In this document: one piece after another, positions 9,178-17,383 of the stretch
Numbering within the stretch: position 1 is the first letter of the stretch
Layout of the letters: every line of letters begins with the position of its first letter
Assembly (NCBI RefSeq): GCF_004138295.1
Contig: NZ_SCFM01000020.1
Span: 55,927-119,926 of the forward strand
DNA from: Ectobacillus funiculus
GTDB lineage: Bacteria > Bacillota > Bacilli > Bacillales > Bacillaceae_G
Reading direction: 5' to 3'
DNA: 64,000 nt
Translations under genes and position numbers: made by a program
Notes under the pieces: model-generated
Databases searched by the model: none
Seen by the model: only the letters and a program-made list of their open reading frames with translations
Told to the model about the DNA's origin: nothing

Positions 9178-9268
9178 AGAAAACTCATAAATAAGGGAGC
9201 AAACGAGAATGAATGTTACACACTTCTGGAACGATATATATATCATGTGAAAAAGGGGTGGATTTCGA

Positions 9269-9553
9269 TTGTATACATACAGCTTATACGATTCAGGAGA
9301 TTCTTTTGGTATCAATAAGTCTTATCACATCAAATGCGACATTCCTCCTCATAGATTTCGGTCCATTATGATGGAATTTCGCCGTAATGAAGAAGTAGGA
9401 GAAAGCATTAAAGAATTTGTTAGCTTCATGAAACAGGAGTTTGGTGAAGAGTTCGAGCTGTTTGAGTATGATGATATTGTGCAATACGATGCAGACCAAG
9501 AAAATAGCATGATACTGGCAAATTTGCTCGATCAGGCTGATAAGCATGTATAA
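9269..9553 (+). CDS. Conserved-looking hypothetical protein, 94 aa
   Basis: A small soluble acidic protein starting at TTG 9269 after AAAGGGGTGG. It has no signal peptide, membrane segment or recognised motif; the N-terminus is rich in Tyr and the rest looks helical. It lies 91 bp after the SpoVAF-like gene and has its own terminator, so it may share that transcript. I do not recognise the family. Confidence 0.6.
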   Translation: MYTYSLYDSGDSFGINKSYHIKCDIPPHRFRSIMMEFRRNEEVGESIKEFVSFMKQEFGEEFELFEYDDIVQYDADQENSMILANLLDQADKHV

Positions 9554-9601
9554 CACATCACGTCCCATACTATCATGTAAAGGACACAATTTATCCAAAG
9601 T

Positions 9602-9645
9602 AAAAGAGGTCATGGATGATTACACCATGACCTCTTTTGCTTTTT
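9602..9645. terminator. Strong bidirectional terminator
   Basis: A perfect AAAAGAGGTCATGG/CCATGACCTCTTTT stem with a short loop, followed on the plus strand by GCTTTTTACTT. It separates the 94-residue ORF from the convergent FusB-like gene. Confidence 0.9.
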
Positions 9646-9750
9646 ACTTACTGTAAGAAAGCCAAAGAGCTGTCATTTTCATAGCAGCTAGGGAACATTC
9701 TTGCGCAAGAGGAAAGACAATTATATTTGCTTTTCTTAATCCCAGTGATT

Positions 9751-10386
9751 TTATTGAAGCCGTTCAATAAAATCATGCAATTTATCAAGCGTAGTTAGGT
9801 TGTAGTTGCATGTATAGCTATCTTGGCAAATATAGTTTCCTCTTGTTGTAAAGGTGTCTATTCCTGAACCTTTTGTTTTAGACATAAACATCCCCACTTC
9901 CCCATGACGGTTGCACAATGCACAAATTCCTTTTTGATTAATAATGTTAAATGTACCCTGTAAACCAATAAGCCTGTTATGATACGGAGCTACAAGATAT
10001 TTTTTATTTGAACCTTGATCGTTCCAGCCCAAATAAGAAATCTCTCTCTCATCGATATGTTCTAATGAAGGTACTTTGAGCTTTTTCACTTTTGGAAAGA
10101 GCTTTTTGATTGTTTGTTCTGTTATCTCTTGAAACGGAATCACATACGGCTTTATTTGTGATAAAAACACTTCCGCATCTTCCTTATTTTTGATGTTCAC
10201 AATCGGTTGCAGCAACTGGGCTTGCTCTTCGCTAAGATCCGCAAACAAATGTAGCACCTTCTCTTTCGCAAGAGATTTTAGCGCATCAAGAACACCTATG
10301 TCGTTCGCGGATGCATGACCATTAATAAGGATTTGTGTTTGTGCTTTTATAAAGTGATACTGGTCACTTCTGATAAAGGGTTTCAT
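9751..10386 (-). CDS. FusB/FusC-family elongation factor G-binding protein
   Basis: About 211 residues with an N-terminal helical domain and a C-terminal treble-clef zinc domain whose ligands are visible in CALCNRH (about residue 155) and CQDSYTC (near the end). FusB proteins bind EF-G and release it from the ribosome stalled by fusidic acid; chromosomal homologues in Bacillus are common and their normal role is unclear. I prefer ATG 10386 (MKPFIRSDQ), eight bases after AGGAG, over the GTG at 10395 and ATG at 10392, which are too close to that site. Confidence 0.85.
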   Translation of the reverse strand: MKPFIRSDQYHFIKAQTQILINGHASANDIGVLDALKSLAKEKVLHLFADLSEEQAQLLQPIVNIKNKEDAEVFLSQIKPYVIPFQEITEQTIKKLFPKVKKLKVPSLEHIDEREISYLGWNDQGSNKKYLVAPYHNRLIGLQGTFNIINQKGICALCNRHGEVGMFMSKTKGSGIDTFTTRGNYICQDSYTCNYNLTTLDKLHDFIERLQ

Positions 10387-10423
10387 TTCCATCACTCCTA
10401 TTCATCCCGCATGAACGGGCACG

Positions 10424-10448
10424 GCTCGCCAATTGGCGAGTTTTCTTT
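10424..10448 (+). repeat. Dispersed repeat fragment (3' hairpin only)
   Basis: Only the right end of the repeat is present: GGCTCGCC AATT GGCGAG followed by TTTTCTTT. It abuts a full copy, so this was probably another tandem pair. Confidence 0.8.
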
Positions 10449-10583
10449 ACACTGTAAGAAAGTATAAATTTCCAGCTAAAAATCAATTCGACGTAGTCGG
10501 AAATTTTAGGAATACAGTATAAGGGCAACTACGCCTCTGTCTTCGCCCAAAAGCAGGGCTCGCCAATTGGCGAGTTTTCTTTA
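10449..10583 (+). repeat. Dispersed ~135-bp repeat, copy 4 (plus orientation)
   Basis: A full copy from ACACTGTAAGAAAG to the T tail after the stem CTCGCC AATT GGCGAG. The loop base change AATC to AATT leaves the stem intact. It lies between two minus-strand genes with its T-rich tail facing the wrong way to end either one. Confidence 0.9.
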
Positions 10584-10754
10584 ACAAACCATTCGTAGGG
10601 AGATCCTCACGATTTTACATTGTTTGTTTATCCCTTTTTATTGTAAAAGAGCATTCCGTTCTACACAATGTCGAAATTGATTCTGAATCAAACTCGGCAT
10701 ACAAAAAGCACTGATAATGTACATGATTATCAGCGCTATAGCTATCATTTTTAT

Positions 10755-11018
10755 TTACTTGGAATACACAATTTTTTTAATTGTTTCTGTAGAGAGAAAA
10801 TATTCTTCTGCCAATTGGCTGATGCTCTTGCCGCCTTGGAATTCATTTTTAATGGCGTTATTTCTGCTCTTGATTAATGCTCTTGTTCCAGAACGTGCTC
10901 CCCATTTTTGATAAGATTGTTTAGGCTTGGGAATATAAATTGTTTCTCCTTGCACATACTTCTGAATTTCTGCGATAAGCTCCTCAGGCAAAATAGCCGT
11001 CGCTTTTACATATTTCAC
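10755..11018 (-). CDS. Small DNA-binding protein, CD3324/Mor-activator type
   Basis: 87 residues with a helix-turn-helix in the C-terminal half ('SISQLAEEYFLSTETIKKIV'). The N-terminal part 'ILPEELIAEIQKYV.G..IYIPKP' is characteristic of a family of small Firmicute proteins related to the C-terminal domain of phage Mu Mor activator. Probably a transcription regulator; its target is unknown. No operon partner is visible. Confidence 0.75.
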   Translation of the reverse strand: MKYVKATAILPEELIAEIQKYVQGETIYIPKPKQSYQKWGARSGTRALIKSRNNAIKNEFQGGKSISQLAEEYFLSTETIKKIVYSK

Positions 11019-11717
11019 TTCTGCCAGCCCCTTATTTTTTAGTGAAAATGAAAATAAGGTGCAAAGCCAAGTAGTGTGAGGAGAGACAGAGACTCATTTG
11101 GGCGATTGTATCTTACAGTAAAGTCCACCCCATGCAAAGTATCGCCTCTCCTATACTAGGCTTTGCATGAGACGTTGCAGATTTTGGCAATACAATTGTA
11201 TATGCCATTTTTACACCCCCAGAAAATGTTTTGAAATTGCATTCCCTAATGATTATACAATGATTGTGCTCTTCATACATCTCTCTGTTTTAACTACTTT
11301 ACCCACAATATTATTCCTGTAGTAAATCAGCATAACGAGCAAGCTCTTGGCTTTCACTGTTCATATTCGATGAAGCAGCAGCTTTGCGGTATTAAAGGGA
11401 TATATTTAAAAAGATGTTTATTTTTGTAAATAACTATTCGGGTTATAACTTCCAAAATATTTAAAAATAAGGAAACTAATGAACATATTATGAATCTTTT
11501 TACAGAAATCCCAAAAAACTTTCGACAATTTCACAAAAAATAACTTATGTTTCAACAGTAATTAGTTTCAAACTACCCGATATTCCCTATAAGCGTTACT
11601 ATTTTTGTCGATATTCACCTAAAAACGTCATACTGTTGGACTAGTTAAATAAACATATTTTGTTAAAATAAAGCTTGTTACGTTATCGTACTTGAGACAA
11701 CTTAGAGGAGGATTGTA
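11019..11717. other. Long AT-rich intergenic region before glgC
   Basis: About 700 bp. It contains an AT-rich inverted repeat CCTTATTTT/AAAATAAGG near 11030-11062, the CATGCAAAG palindrome and the possible 31-codon ORF, and a very AT-rich stretch from 11400 to 11700 that probably holds the promoter of the 37-residue ORF and glgC. No consensus -35/-10 pair stood out. Confidence 0.4.
11113..11208 (-). CDS. Possible small peptide, 31 aa
   Basis: ATG 11208 is preceded by GGGGGTG with a five-base spacing and the frame runs 31 codons to TAA. The peptide starts MAYTIVLPKSATSHAK and ends with a hydrophobic stretch. Its central part contains the inverted repeat CATGCAAAG/CTTTGCATG (11131-11139 with 11161-11169), so the signal could be an RNA structure instead of a gene. 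No family is recognised. Confidence 0.25.
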   Translation of the reverse strand: MAYTIVLPKSATSHAKPSIGEAILCMGWTLL

Positions 11718-11831
11718 ATGGAAGAGATACTGAATTTCGTCAATTCTGAAGAAGATACTACAGAAATCCCAATTTATACCGATGAGGAGCAGGAATATTT
11801 TTACAAGCTATGGGAAGAAGATCGGTTATAA
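11718..11831 (+). CDS. Small acidic protein, 37 aa, upstream of glgC
   Basis: ATG 11718 follows GAGGAGG with a six-base spacing and the frame ends at TAA 11829-11831. The peptide is strongly acidic (starts [17 protein letters not shown] and ends KLWEEDRL), with aromatic residues in the second half. It is 59 bp upstream of glgC in the same direction. The excellent ribosome site makes it a likely gene. The function is unknown; a leader or regulator of glycogen synthesis is one option. Confidence 0.6.
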   Translation: MEEILNFVNSEEDTTEIPIYTDEEQEYFYKLWEEDRL

Positions 11832-11890
11832 CACACCCCTATATACAAAACCCTATATCCAAAACCACGAAATCGCTTTCAGGAGGGAAC

Positions 11891-13060
11891 ATGTTGAAAA
11901 AACAATGTATTGCTATGCTTTTGGCTGGCGGAAGAGGAACAAGATTACAAGCATTAACGGATAACTTGGCAAAACCTGCGGTGCCCTTTGGCGGAAAATA
12001 TCGAATCATTGATTTCACATTAAGCAATTGCAGGAACTCAGGCATTGATACAGTTGGAATATTGACCCAATATCACCCTCATGTTTTACAAAACTATATT
12101 GGAGACGGAAAAGAATGGGATCTGAGCAGAAGAGATGGCGGTGTAAGCATTCTTCCTCCGTACCAATGCGAGAACGGTGCACGTTGGTATGATGGCACTG
12201 CACATGCGATTTACCAAAATGCCCATTTTATCGAACAATATGACCCTGAGTACGTGCTTGTCATTTCTGGAGATCATATTTATAAAATGGATTACGATAA
12301 TATGCTGCAGCAGCATATTCATTCATCAGCGGATGCTACTATTTCTGTCATCGAGGTTCCATGGAACGAAGCAAATAGATTCGGTATCATGGAGATTGAT
12401 AAAGATACAAACCGAATCGTGAATTTTGAAGAAAAGCCAAAAAACCCTTCCTCCAATTTAGCCTCCATGGGAGTGTATATTTTTAACTGGAAAACTCTAA
12501 AACACTATTTAGAACAAGAAGAACAAAATGACGCTTCTTCCAAAGATTTTGGAAAAGACATTATACCTGCTATGCTACAGGACAAGCTTAACCTATTTGC
12601 TTATGAATTTAACGGGTATTGGAAGGATGTCGGAACCGTTGATAGCTTCTGGGAAGCAAATATGGATTTGCTTAAAAAAGAAACAAACGTTTTGTTAAAT
12701 GACTCTGATTGGAAAGTATATACCGTTGAACAAACATACCCTCCCCAGTATCTTGATTATGATGCTACGGTAAAACAGTCCCTTATTAGTGAAGGCTGTG
12801 AAATCTACGGAACGGTTGAAAACTCTGTTCTTTTCAGCGGAGTAAAAGTGGGTAAAGGAACAGTGATAAAGGATTCTGTCATCTTACCGAATGCAGTAAT
12901 TGGCGAGAATGCAATCATTGAAAAAGCGGTCGTTGGCCCTGGAATTTTTATAGGGGACCATGCTGTCGTTGCTTCTAAGGATTCGTTTAAAGGTATTACA
13001 TTAGTAGGAGAGAACATCCAAGATCAGCCTAGTAAACCTGTGTTAACCAATGTTATTTAA
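11891..13060 (+). CDS. glgC: Glucose-1-phosphate adenylyltransferase
   Basis: About 389 residues; makes ADP-glucose from ATP and glucose 1-phosphate for glycogen synthesis. The nucleotide-binding loop LAGGRGTRL is at residues 11-19, followed by '[20 protein letters not shown]'. The C-terminal quarter is a left-handed beta-helix of hexapeptide-like repeats. ATG 11891 directly follows AGGAGGGAAC; upstream in-frame codons would add an unrelated N-terminal tail. Unlike the B. subtilis glgBCDAP operon, no glgB, glgD, glgA or glgP is nearby and a terminator follows at once, so it is an orphan or duplicate glgC. Confidence 0.95.
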   Translation: MLKKQCIAMLLAGGRGTRLQALTDNLAKPAVPFGGKYRIIDFTLSNCRNSGIDTVGILTQYHPHVLQNYIGDGKEWDLSRRDGGVSILPPYQCENGARWYDGTAHAIYQNAHFIEQYDPEYVLVISGDHIYKMDYDNMLQQHIHSSADATISVIEVPWNEANRFGIMEIDKDTNRIVNFEEKPKNPSSNLASMGVYIFNWKTLKHYLEQEEQNDASSKDFGKDIIPAMLQDKLNLFAYEFNGYWKDVGTVDSFWEANMDLLKKETNVLLNDSDWKVYTVEQTYPPQYLDYDATVKQSLISEGCEIYGTVENSVLFSGVKVGKGTVIKDSVILPNAVIGENAIIEKAVVGPGIFIGDHAVVASKDSFKGITLVGENIQDQPSKPVLTNVI

Positions 13061-13071
13061 TAAATGTTAGA

Positions 13072-13112
13072 AGGATTGCCCCTTGGTATTCAAGGGGCAA
13101 TCCTCTATGTAT
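13072..13112 (+). terminator. Terminator of glgC
   Basis: A 13-bp perfect stem AGGATTGCCCCTT/AAGGGGCAATCCT (13072-13084 with 13092-13104), followed by a T-rich stretch ending in TATTTTTT. Confidence 0.9.
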
Positions 13113-13145
13113 ATTTTTTAGCGCCAACTGTCTACTGTTAAGCAT

Positions 13146-13425
13146 GCAGCTTAATGTATTCCCTAGTGTCCCAAGCATTCTTATTAACTATAGCAGCCTC
13201 ATCCCTCAGAAGATTACAGCTTCTAGGGTATCCGTGAAATTGTATCTCCTAGCTTTAAAAAGGAACAGCGATTGAAAATGAATTAAGCTTTCCTCCTCTT
13301 GCACCGTAATCTGTTTTAAGGTTTGCCGAACAGATAAAGAAGATCTCAACTCAGTCAAGCGCACCAGGCTCAGCAAAAATAACTAATCTTAATCATTCAT
13401 TTTTCATGATATACAAAAAATATAC
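13146..13425 (-). pseudogene. Decayed fumarylacetoacetate-hydrolase-family gene remnant
   Basis: Read on the minus strand, this region matches both ends of the intact gene at 38500-39381. Bases about 13345-13425 correspond to its first codons (about 40 of 54 bases agree over the segment around KNEELRLAIFTE). Around 13300-13330 the codons read SVRQTLKQITVQEEESL against SLPQTLKQVIIQGEEGL. At 13200-13262 they read LKLGDTI then, after a frameshift, FTDTLEAVIF against LKPGDVIFTGTPEGVIL, and at 13146-13200 DEAAIVNKNAWDTRE against DEVTISIDKLGTLRN. About 190 central codons are missing. It lies immediately upstream of the CrtI-like gene. Confidence 0.7.
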
Positions 13426-13465
13426 ACAATACTTCTTATATTTGATACATAAGGAGAGTGAACCA

Positions 13466-15043
13466 ATGACGAAAACTTACGATATTATCATAATTGGGAG
13501 CGGCCATAATGCCCTGATTACGGCCGCCTACTTAACCCGTTCCGGTCGCAGCGTGTTAGTGTTGGAGAAGAATGATCGCCCAGGAGGTTTTTTACGTACG
13601 GAGGAGTTAACTGTACCAGGGTTTAAGCATGATGTATATGCCGCGGCCCATCCGCTCTTTTTGACAGGGCAGGCCTATGCGGATCTCGGAAAATCTTTAG
13701 AAGCTCGAGGGTTACGCTATGTAAATACCGATTTGCCTACCGGCGTTTCTATGGAGGATGGACAAACAGCGATACTCCCTCGATCGTTTGAGGATTTCGT
13801 TGCAGAAGCCGAACGATTATCTCCAAATGACGGAGCCGCGGTGATGCGAATGTTTGAAGAGTTTAATCCTTATGCTAACGATGTTTTCACGTTATTCAAT
13901 CAAGATCTGTCCCGCCCTCCCGCAAACGAAATTATTACAAAACTGCTTCATGAAAGCGGACGTCCGGGCTATTCGGAATTTGCCGCTTCATTGTTCTCAA
14001 CAGCGCGAAATGCTGTAAAACCCTTTCAATCTCCGGTGTTGCGAGCGATGCTCGCATCTTGGGTTACTCATCTGGGGCGTACGCCAGATGAAATTGGTAG
14101 CGGGATTTGGGTTCCGCTCACTACGATGGCACTGATGGGCGGCGGGATGCCGATACCGGAAGGCGGCAGTGAAATGTTAGCACAAACATTAGCGCAATTA
14201 GTGCAAGATCAAGGTGGAGTGATTCGTGTACAAACACATGTACAACGTATTATAGTGAAGAACAATCGAGCTGTTGGAGTGCAAACATCAGATGGCGACG
14301 AGTTTTACGCTACGCAGGCTGTAGTTGCCTCTACTACTCCCGACCAACTGTATCTTTCACTTTTGGCGGAAGCGGATATTAGTGCTCCTTTACGCAAGCA
14401 AGCAAAACAATATCGCTATGGGCGCGGCTGCGTACAAATTCATCTTGCGCTGAGTGAGCCGCCGCGATGGCCTGATGCACGTTTTTCCAAGGTTGGCCAA
14501 CCGCATCTTACAGATGGATTGGATGGCTTTACACTGGCGATCGCGCAAGGAATGGCAGATCTCCTGCCGGCTAAACCAACATTCACTGTGGACTGCTCGA
14601 CCAATCTTGATCCTACGCGGGCACCGGCTGGTAAAGCTGTCATGCGAATTCAAGTGCTAGAGGTACCGTGCCGTCCTCGCGGCGATGCTGCCGGTCAGAT
14701 TGAAGTCGGTGATGGCACTTGGACTCCTGATCTTACCCAGCGCTTTACTGAACGTGTACTTTCGGTCGTGGGTAAGCATATTCCTAATATCCCAAGTGCC
14801 ATTATTGGACAAGCCGTTGTCACACCTAAGACCATTGCGCAATATAATCCAAATGCAGGTCCGGGTGATCCATACGGCGGGGCCCATGATTTGTCACAGA
14901 GTTATTTGTTCCGTCCTCTTCCTGGACAACCGAGTCATCAAACAACGGTGTCCAACCTGTATATGGTAGGTGCAGCGACTTGGCCAGGACACGGAATTAA
15001 TGGCGGCTCGGGATATATTGTTGCACAGCAGCTTTTATCATAA
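13466..15043 (+). CDS. FAD-dependent oxidoreductase, phytoene desaturase/CrtI-like
   Basis: About 525 residues with an N-terminal dinucleotide-binding fold (IIIGSGHNALITAAYL then VLEKNDRPGGFLRTEE) and the C-terminal CrtI-type signature 'LYMVGAATWPGHGINGGSGYIVAQQL'. The family includes phytoene desaturases, carotene isomerases and PYROXD2-like proteins. No other carotenoid gene is present, so the substrate is unknown. ATG 13466 is seven bases after AAGGAGAG; longer readings extend into the upstream pseudogene. The coding region is visibly richer in G and C than its neighbours, with many GCG, CGC and GGC codons, which suggests acquisition from another genome. Confidence 0.85.
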   Translation: MTKTYDIIIIGSGHNALITAAYLTRSGRSVLVLEKNDRPGGFLRTEELTVPGFKHDVYAAAHPLFLTGQAYADLGKSLEARGLRYVNTDLPTGVSMEDGQTAILPRSFEDFVAEAERLSPNDGAAVMRMFEEFNPYANDVFTLFNQDLSRPPANEIITKLLHESGRPGYSEFAASLFSTARNAVKPFQSPVLRAMLASWVTHLGRTPDEIGSGIWVPLTTMALMGGGMPIPEGGSEMLAQTLAQLVQDQGGVIRVQTHVQRIIVKNNRAVGVQTSDGDEFYATQAVVASTTPDQLYLSLLAEADISAPLRKQAKQYRYGRGCVQIHLALSEPPRWPDARFSKVGQPHLTDGLDGFTLAIAQGMADLLPAKPTFTVDCSTNLDPTRAPAGKAVMRIQVLEVPCRPRGDAAGQIEVGDGTWTPDLTQRFTERVLSVVGKHIPNIPSAIIGQAVVTPKTIAQYNPNAGPGDPYGGAHDLSQSYLFRPLPGQPSHQTTVSNLYMVGAATWPGHGINGGSGYIVAQQLLS

Positions 15044-15110
15044 GCTGATTCGTAAATCTTTTTGTGTGCTAACTAGCTAACGGTATTACATCTTAATCAT
15101 TTTCTCTTAC

Positions 15111-15153
15111 ACGATCCTCACTTGCTGAATTTTTCACTTGAAGTGAGGATCGT
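15111..15153. terminator. Hairpin between the convergent CrtI-like and gerC genes
   Basis: A perfect 13-bp stem ACGATCCTCACTT/AAGTGAGGATCGT with a 17-base loop. The T tract is weak on both strands, but the position between converging genes supports a terminator. Confidence 0.65.
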
Positions 15154-15165
15154 TCCTTGTCTAGA

Positions 15166-16290
15166 TTACTCAACGGTTCCGACACTCTTCACTGTAGTTT
15201 TAACAGATACATCAAACTTCAAGTGGGGATAAATTTGTTTCCACTCTGCGTATGTATCCCTTGTGTGCAGGTGGGTTGCCTGATAGCGAAGACCAAACCC
15301 TAAGGGGTCTACCTGGTGTTTCTGAAGCATTTTCAAGAAAGCAGTAAGTCGCTTTTTGGATAATTCACTTGCATATTTACTATAGGTATCCATGTTACTA
15401 GGTGGAAGGCGATCTTTGGATTCCTCGACAATCCCTTCCATTTTAATGTCCATCTTCAGGACCGGTGTTTTGTTGGCCGGGGTTAAAATTTTATACTTTA
15501 CCTTCACCGTATCTACAGACAATGCAAAGTCTAATCCCTTCTTTTTAACCTTCACATCTACCTTTTCAGCATTTCCAGAAAGTGTATTATAATCTTTTGT
15601 CTGATCAGCTGTTAACTCCACCTTTTCTTTATGATTTTTAAATACAACCGCTTTGTTGATAATAAACTTCGTTTTTTTCTTATTTGTCTCAATGATAGGT
15701 ACAATTGCATCCATGCCCGGTTCTAACAATCTTCTTCTAAAATCAAATAGGTAGGTTGTTATAATATATCCGCTTTCTGTTCCGATTCCAGAAAAAATAT
15801 TAAATAAGGCATTAGAGCCTGCCATTTCTGAGGAAGGTTCTGTTTTCAGTACCTTTTCCGCTGTCGGTCTGCCAATAGCCATCCATGAAATAAATTGAAT
15901 ATCCCTTCTTCTCAGGAAAAAATCAATATCTTTTTCCATATCTCGATGAAGCAAATTTTCACCTAACACAATCATTTTGGCCTGACCAAAATCTAATTCC
16001 TTATCAATATGTGTCTTCAAAATACGTACAGCCTCCGCTAAGGTTGCTGATTCCTTTGTTAAATATGTATAGCGTGGGCCTGTAGAATCTTTAGCTGTAC
16101 CAGATGGAATGGCTAATTTTAAAATAACACGATAGGGTTTTGTGTCGTTTTTTGTATAGTCAAGGCCGATCGCCACAATAAAGATACGTTTATCAATATC
16201 CTTAAACCCGCAGCCTGCTGATAAAATAACAGAGCACAGCATGACCATGACAAGGAAAAGGATCTTTCCTCTTTTCAAGAATACCTTCAT
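15166..16290 (-). CDS. gerC: Spore germination lipoprotein, GerC family
   Basis: About 374 residues. A lipoprotein signal peptide with lipobox LSAGC places the lipidated Cys at residue 27. The C-terminal domain matches the Ger(x)C family ('WKQIYPHLKFDVSVKTTVKSVG'). It is the third subunit of a GerA-type germinant receptor in the spore inner membrane. I use ATG 16290, seven bases after AAAGGAGAG; this ATG overlaps the stop of gerB (ATGA), giving tight coupling. The nutrient specificity cannot be read from the sequence. Confidence 0.93.
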   Translation of the reverse strand: MKVFLKRGKILFLVMVMLCSVILSAGCGFKDIDKRIFIVAIGLDYTKNDTKPYRVILKLAIPSGTAKDSTGPRYTYLTKESATLAEAVRILKTHIDKELDFGQAKMIVLGENLLHRDMEKDIDFFLRRRDIQFISWMAIGRPTAEKVLKTEPSSEMAGSNALFNIFSGIGTESGYIITTYLFDFRRRLLEPGMDAIVPIIETNKKKTKFIINKAVVFKNHKEKVELTADQTKDYNTLSGNAEKVDVKVKKKGLDFALSVDTVKVKYKILTPANKTPVLKMDIKMEGIVEESKDRLPPSNMDTYSKYASELSKKRLTAFLKMLQKHQVDPLGFGLRYQATHLHTRDTYAEWKQIYPHLKFDVSVKTTVKSVGTVE

Positions 16291-17381
16291 GTTTTTGCTC
16301 TCCTTTTTATAACCCAAAGCATTATCAGAACAACTATAAAGAAGAATGGTAATATGTTAAAAAAACCTATTGTATATGTGGTAACGTCCTGTTCCGTTAC
16401 ATATGGGACTATTATCAAACTGATAAACCAAAACAAACTAACAAACAGATAAGGTGTCAGATTACGCCCCTTCCATTGGAATCGTTTCAACCAAAACAAA
16501 CTTTTTAAAAGTTCTACTGTCACATGCCAGTGAATTAAAATGCTAAGAAAGGAAATTGCCAAATACAAAACTAAGAAAATGAATAGAACTCGCTCGACGA
16601 AACCAAATTCAATCCGCATCGAATCACTTGTAAGAATCCAAGGATAAACTAGTCTGTCAATCTGATCAAATCCATTGTATCCAATAGGAATAAAATACGT
16701 GGTAGCTAGGTTACCCCCCGCAACAAAGAGTGTAATTCCTAATTGAAGCCAGCTCATCTTCTGTTTTTTCGTGAATACACGATTGAAAATAATTAAGTTA
16801 GCTGCACCTAAAAATACATATGAGCATGCAGAAAATGCAGAATAATCGGGAATATGATATATATACATAACTGACTTTTTCACAAAGTCCCATTTCATCC
16901 CTTCACCCGTATACGCCTTTATCATGATTAAAAATACCAAGGGAATGTTAAAAACCACAATTGCTTCAATCGTATATAATACACTTTTAGTATTCATTAA
17001 CACACCGAATGAAATAAAACATAGAAAAATGCAAATAATCCATGTGACCGGCATGTCTGGCGTCAAAAATCGTTTCAATAAGAAGGAATAGGTAATGAGC
17101 GTCACAAGTCCTGCTAAAAACCATGCAGCTATAAGATACAAAATAAATGGGATATATATCCATTTAGAGATGTATTCCTTTAGCAATTCAGGTAGTCCCT
17201 TACCAGGAAATGAATGAAAAAATCTTGCCATTATATATATAAATGCACAACCAAGAAACAAGGCAAGAACCATAGAAGCAATGGCTCCCCTTGCTCTAGC
17301 CTCAATTAAAATTCTCGGGACGGATGCGACAATATTGGCAATCATATTTACAATTACTAAGTAATAAAAATATCGATTCAC
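16287..17381 (-). CDS. gerB: Spore germination protein, GerB family permease
   Basis: 364 residues with about ten membrane helices, in the GerAB/YndE branch of the amino acid-polyamine-organocation superfamily, the subunit that binds the germinant. The start is GTG 17381, eight bases after AGAGGG and only a few bases after the stop of gerA. The stop overlaps the start of gerC. It forms an operon in the usual A-B-C order. Confidence 0.93.
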   Translation of the reverse strand: MNRYFYYLVIVNMIANIVASVPRILIEARARGAIASMVLALFLGCAFIYIMARFFHSFPGKGLPELLKEYISKWIYIPFILYLIAAWFLAGLVTLITYSFLLKRFLTPDMPVTWIICIFLCFISFGVLMNTKSVLYTIEAIVVFNIPLVFLIMIKAYTGEGMKWDFVKKSVMYIYHIPDYSAFSACSYVFLGAANLIIFNRVFTKKQKMSWLQLGITLFVAGGNLATTYFIPIGYNGFDQIDRLVYPWILTSDSMRIEFGFVERVLFIFLVLYLAISFLSILIHWHVTVELLKSLFWLKRFQWKGRNLTPYLFVSLFWFISLIIVPYVTEQDVTTYTIGFFNILPFFFIVVLIMLWVIKRRAKT

Positions 17382-17383
17382 CT

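Noticed and set aside
11350..11400. Minus-strand stretch encoding NMNSESQELARYADLLQE, Spo0E-like at first sight
   Set aside because: The signature Asp is Ala, there is no ribosome site, and a stop lies seven codons before the first residue; at most a relic.
14390..14969. Several overlapping ORFs inside the CrtI-like gene on both strands
   Set aside because: They arise from the higher GC content of that gene; none has a ribosome site and the CrtI frame has clear motifs throughout.
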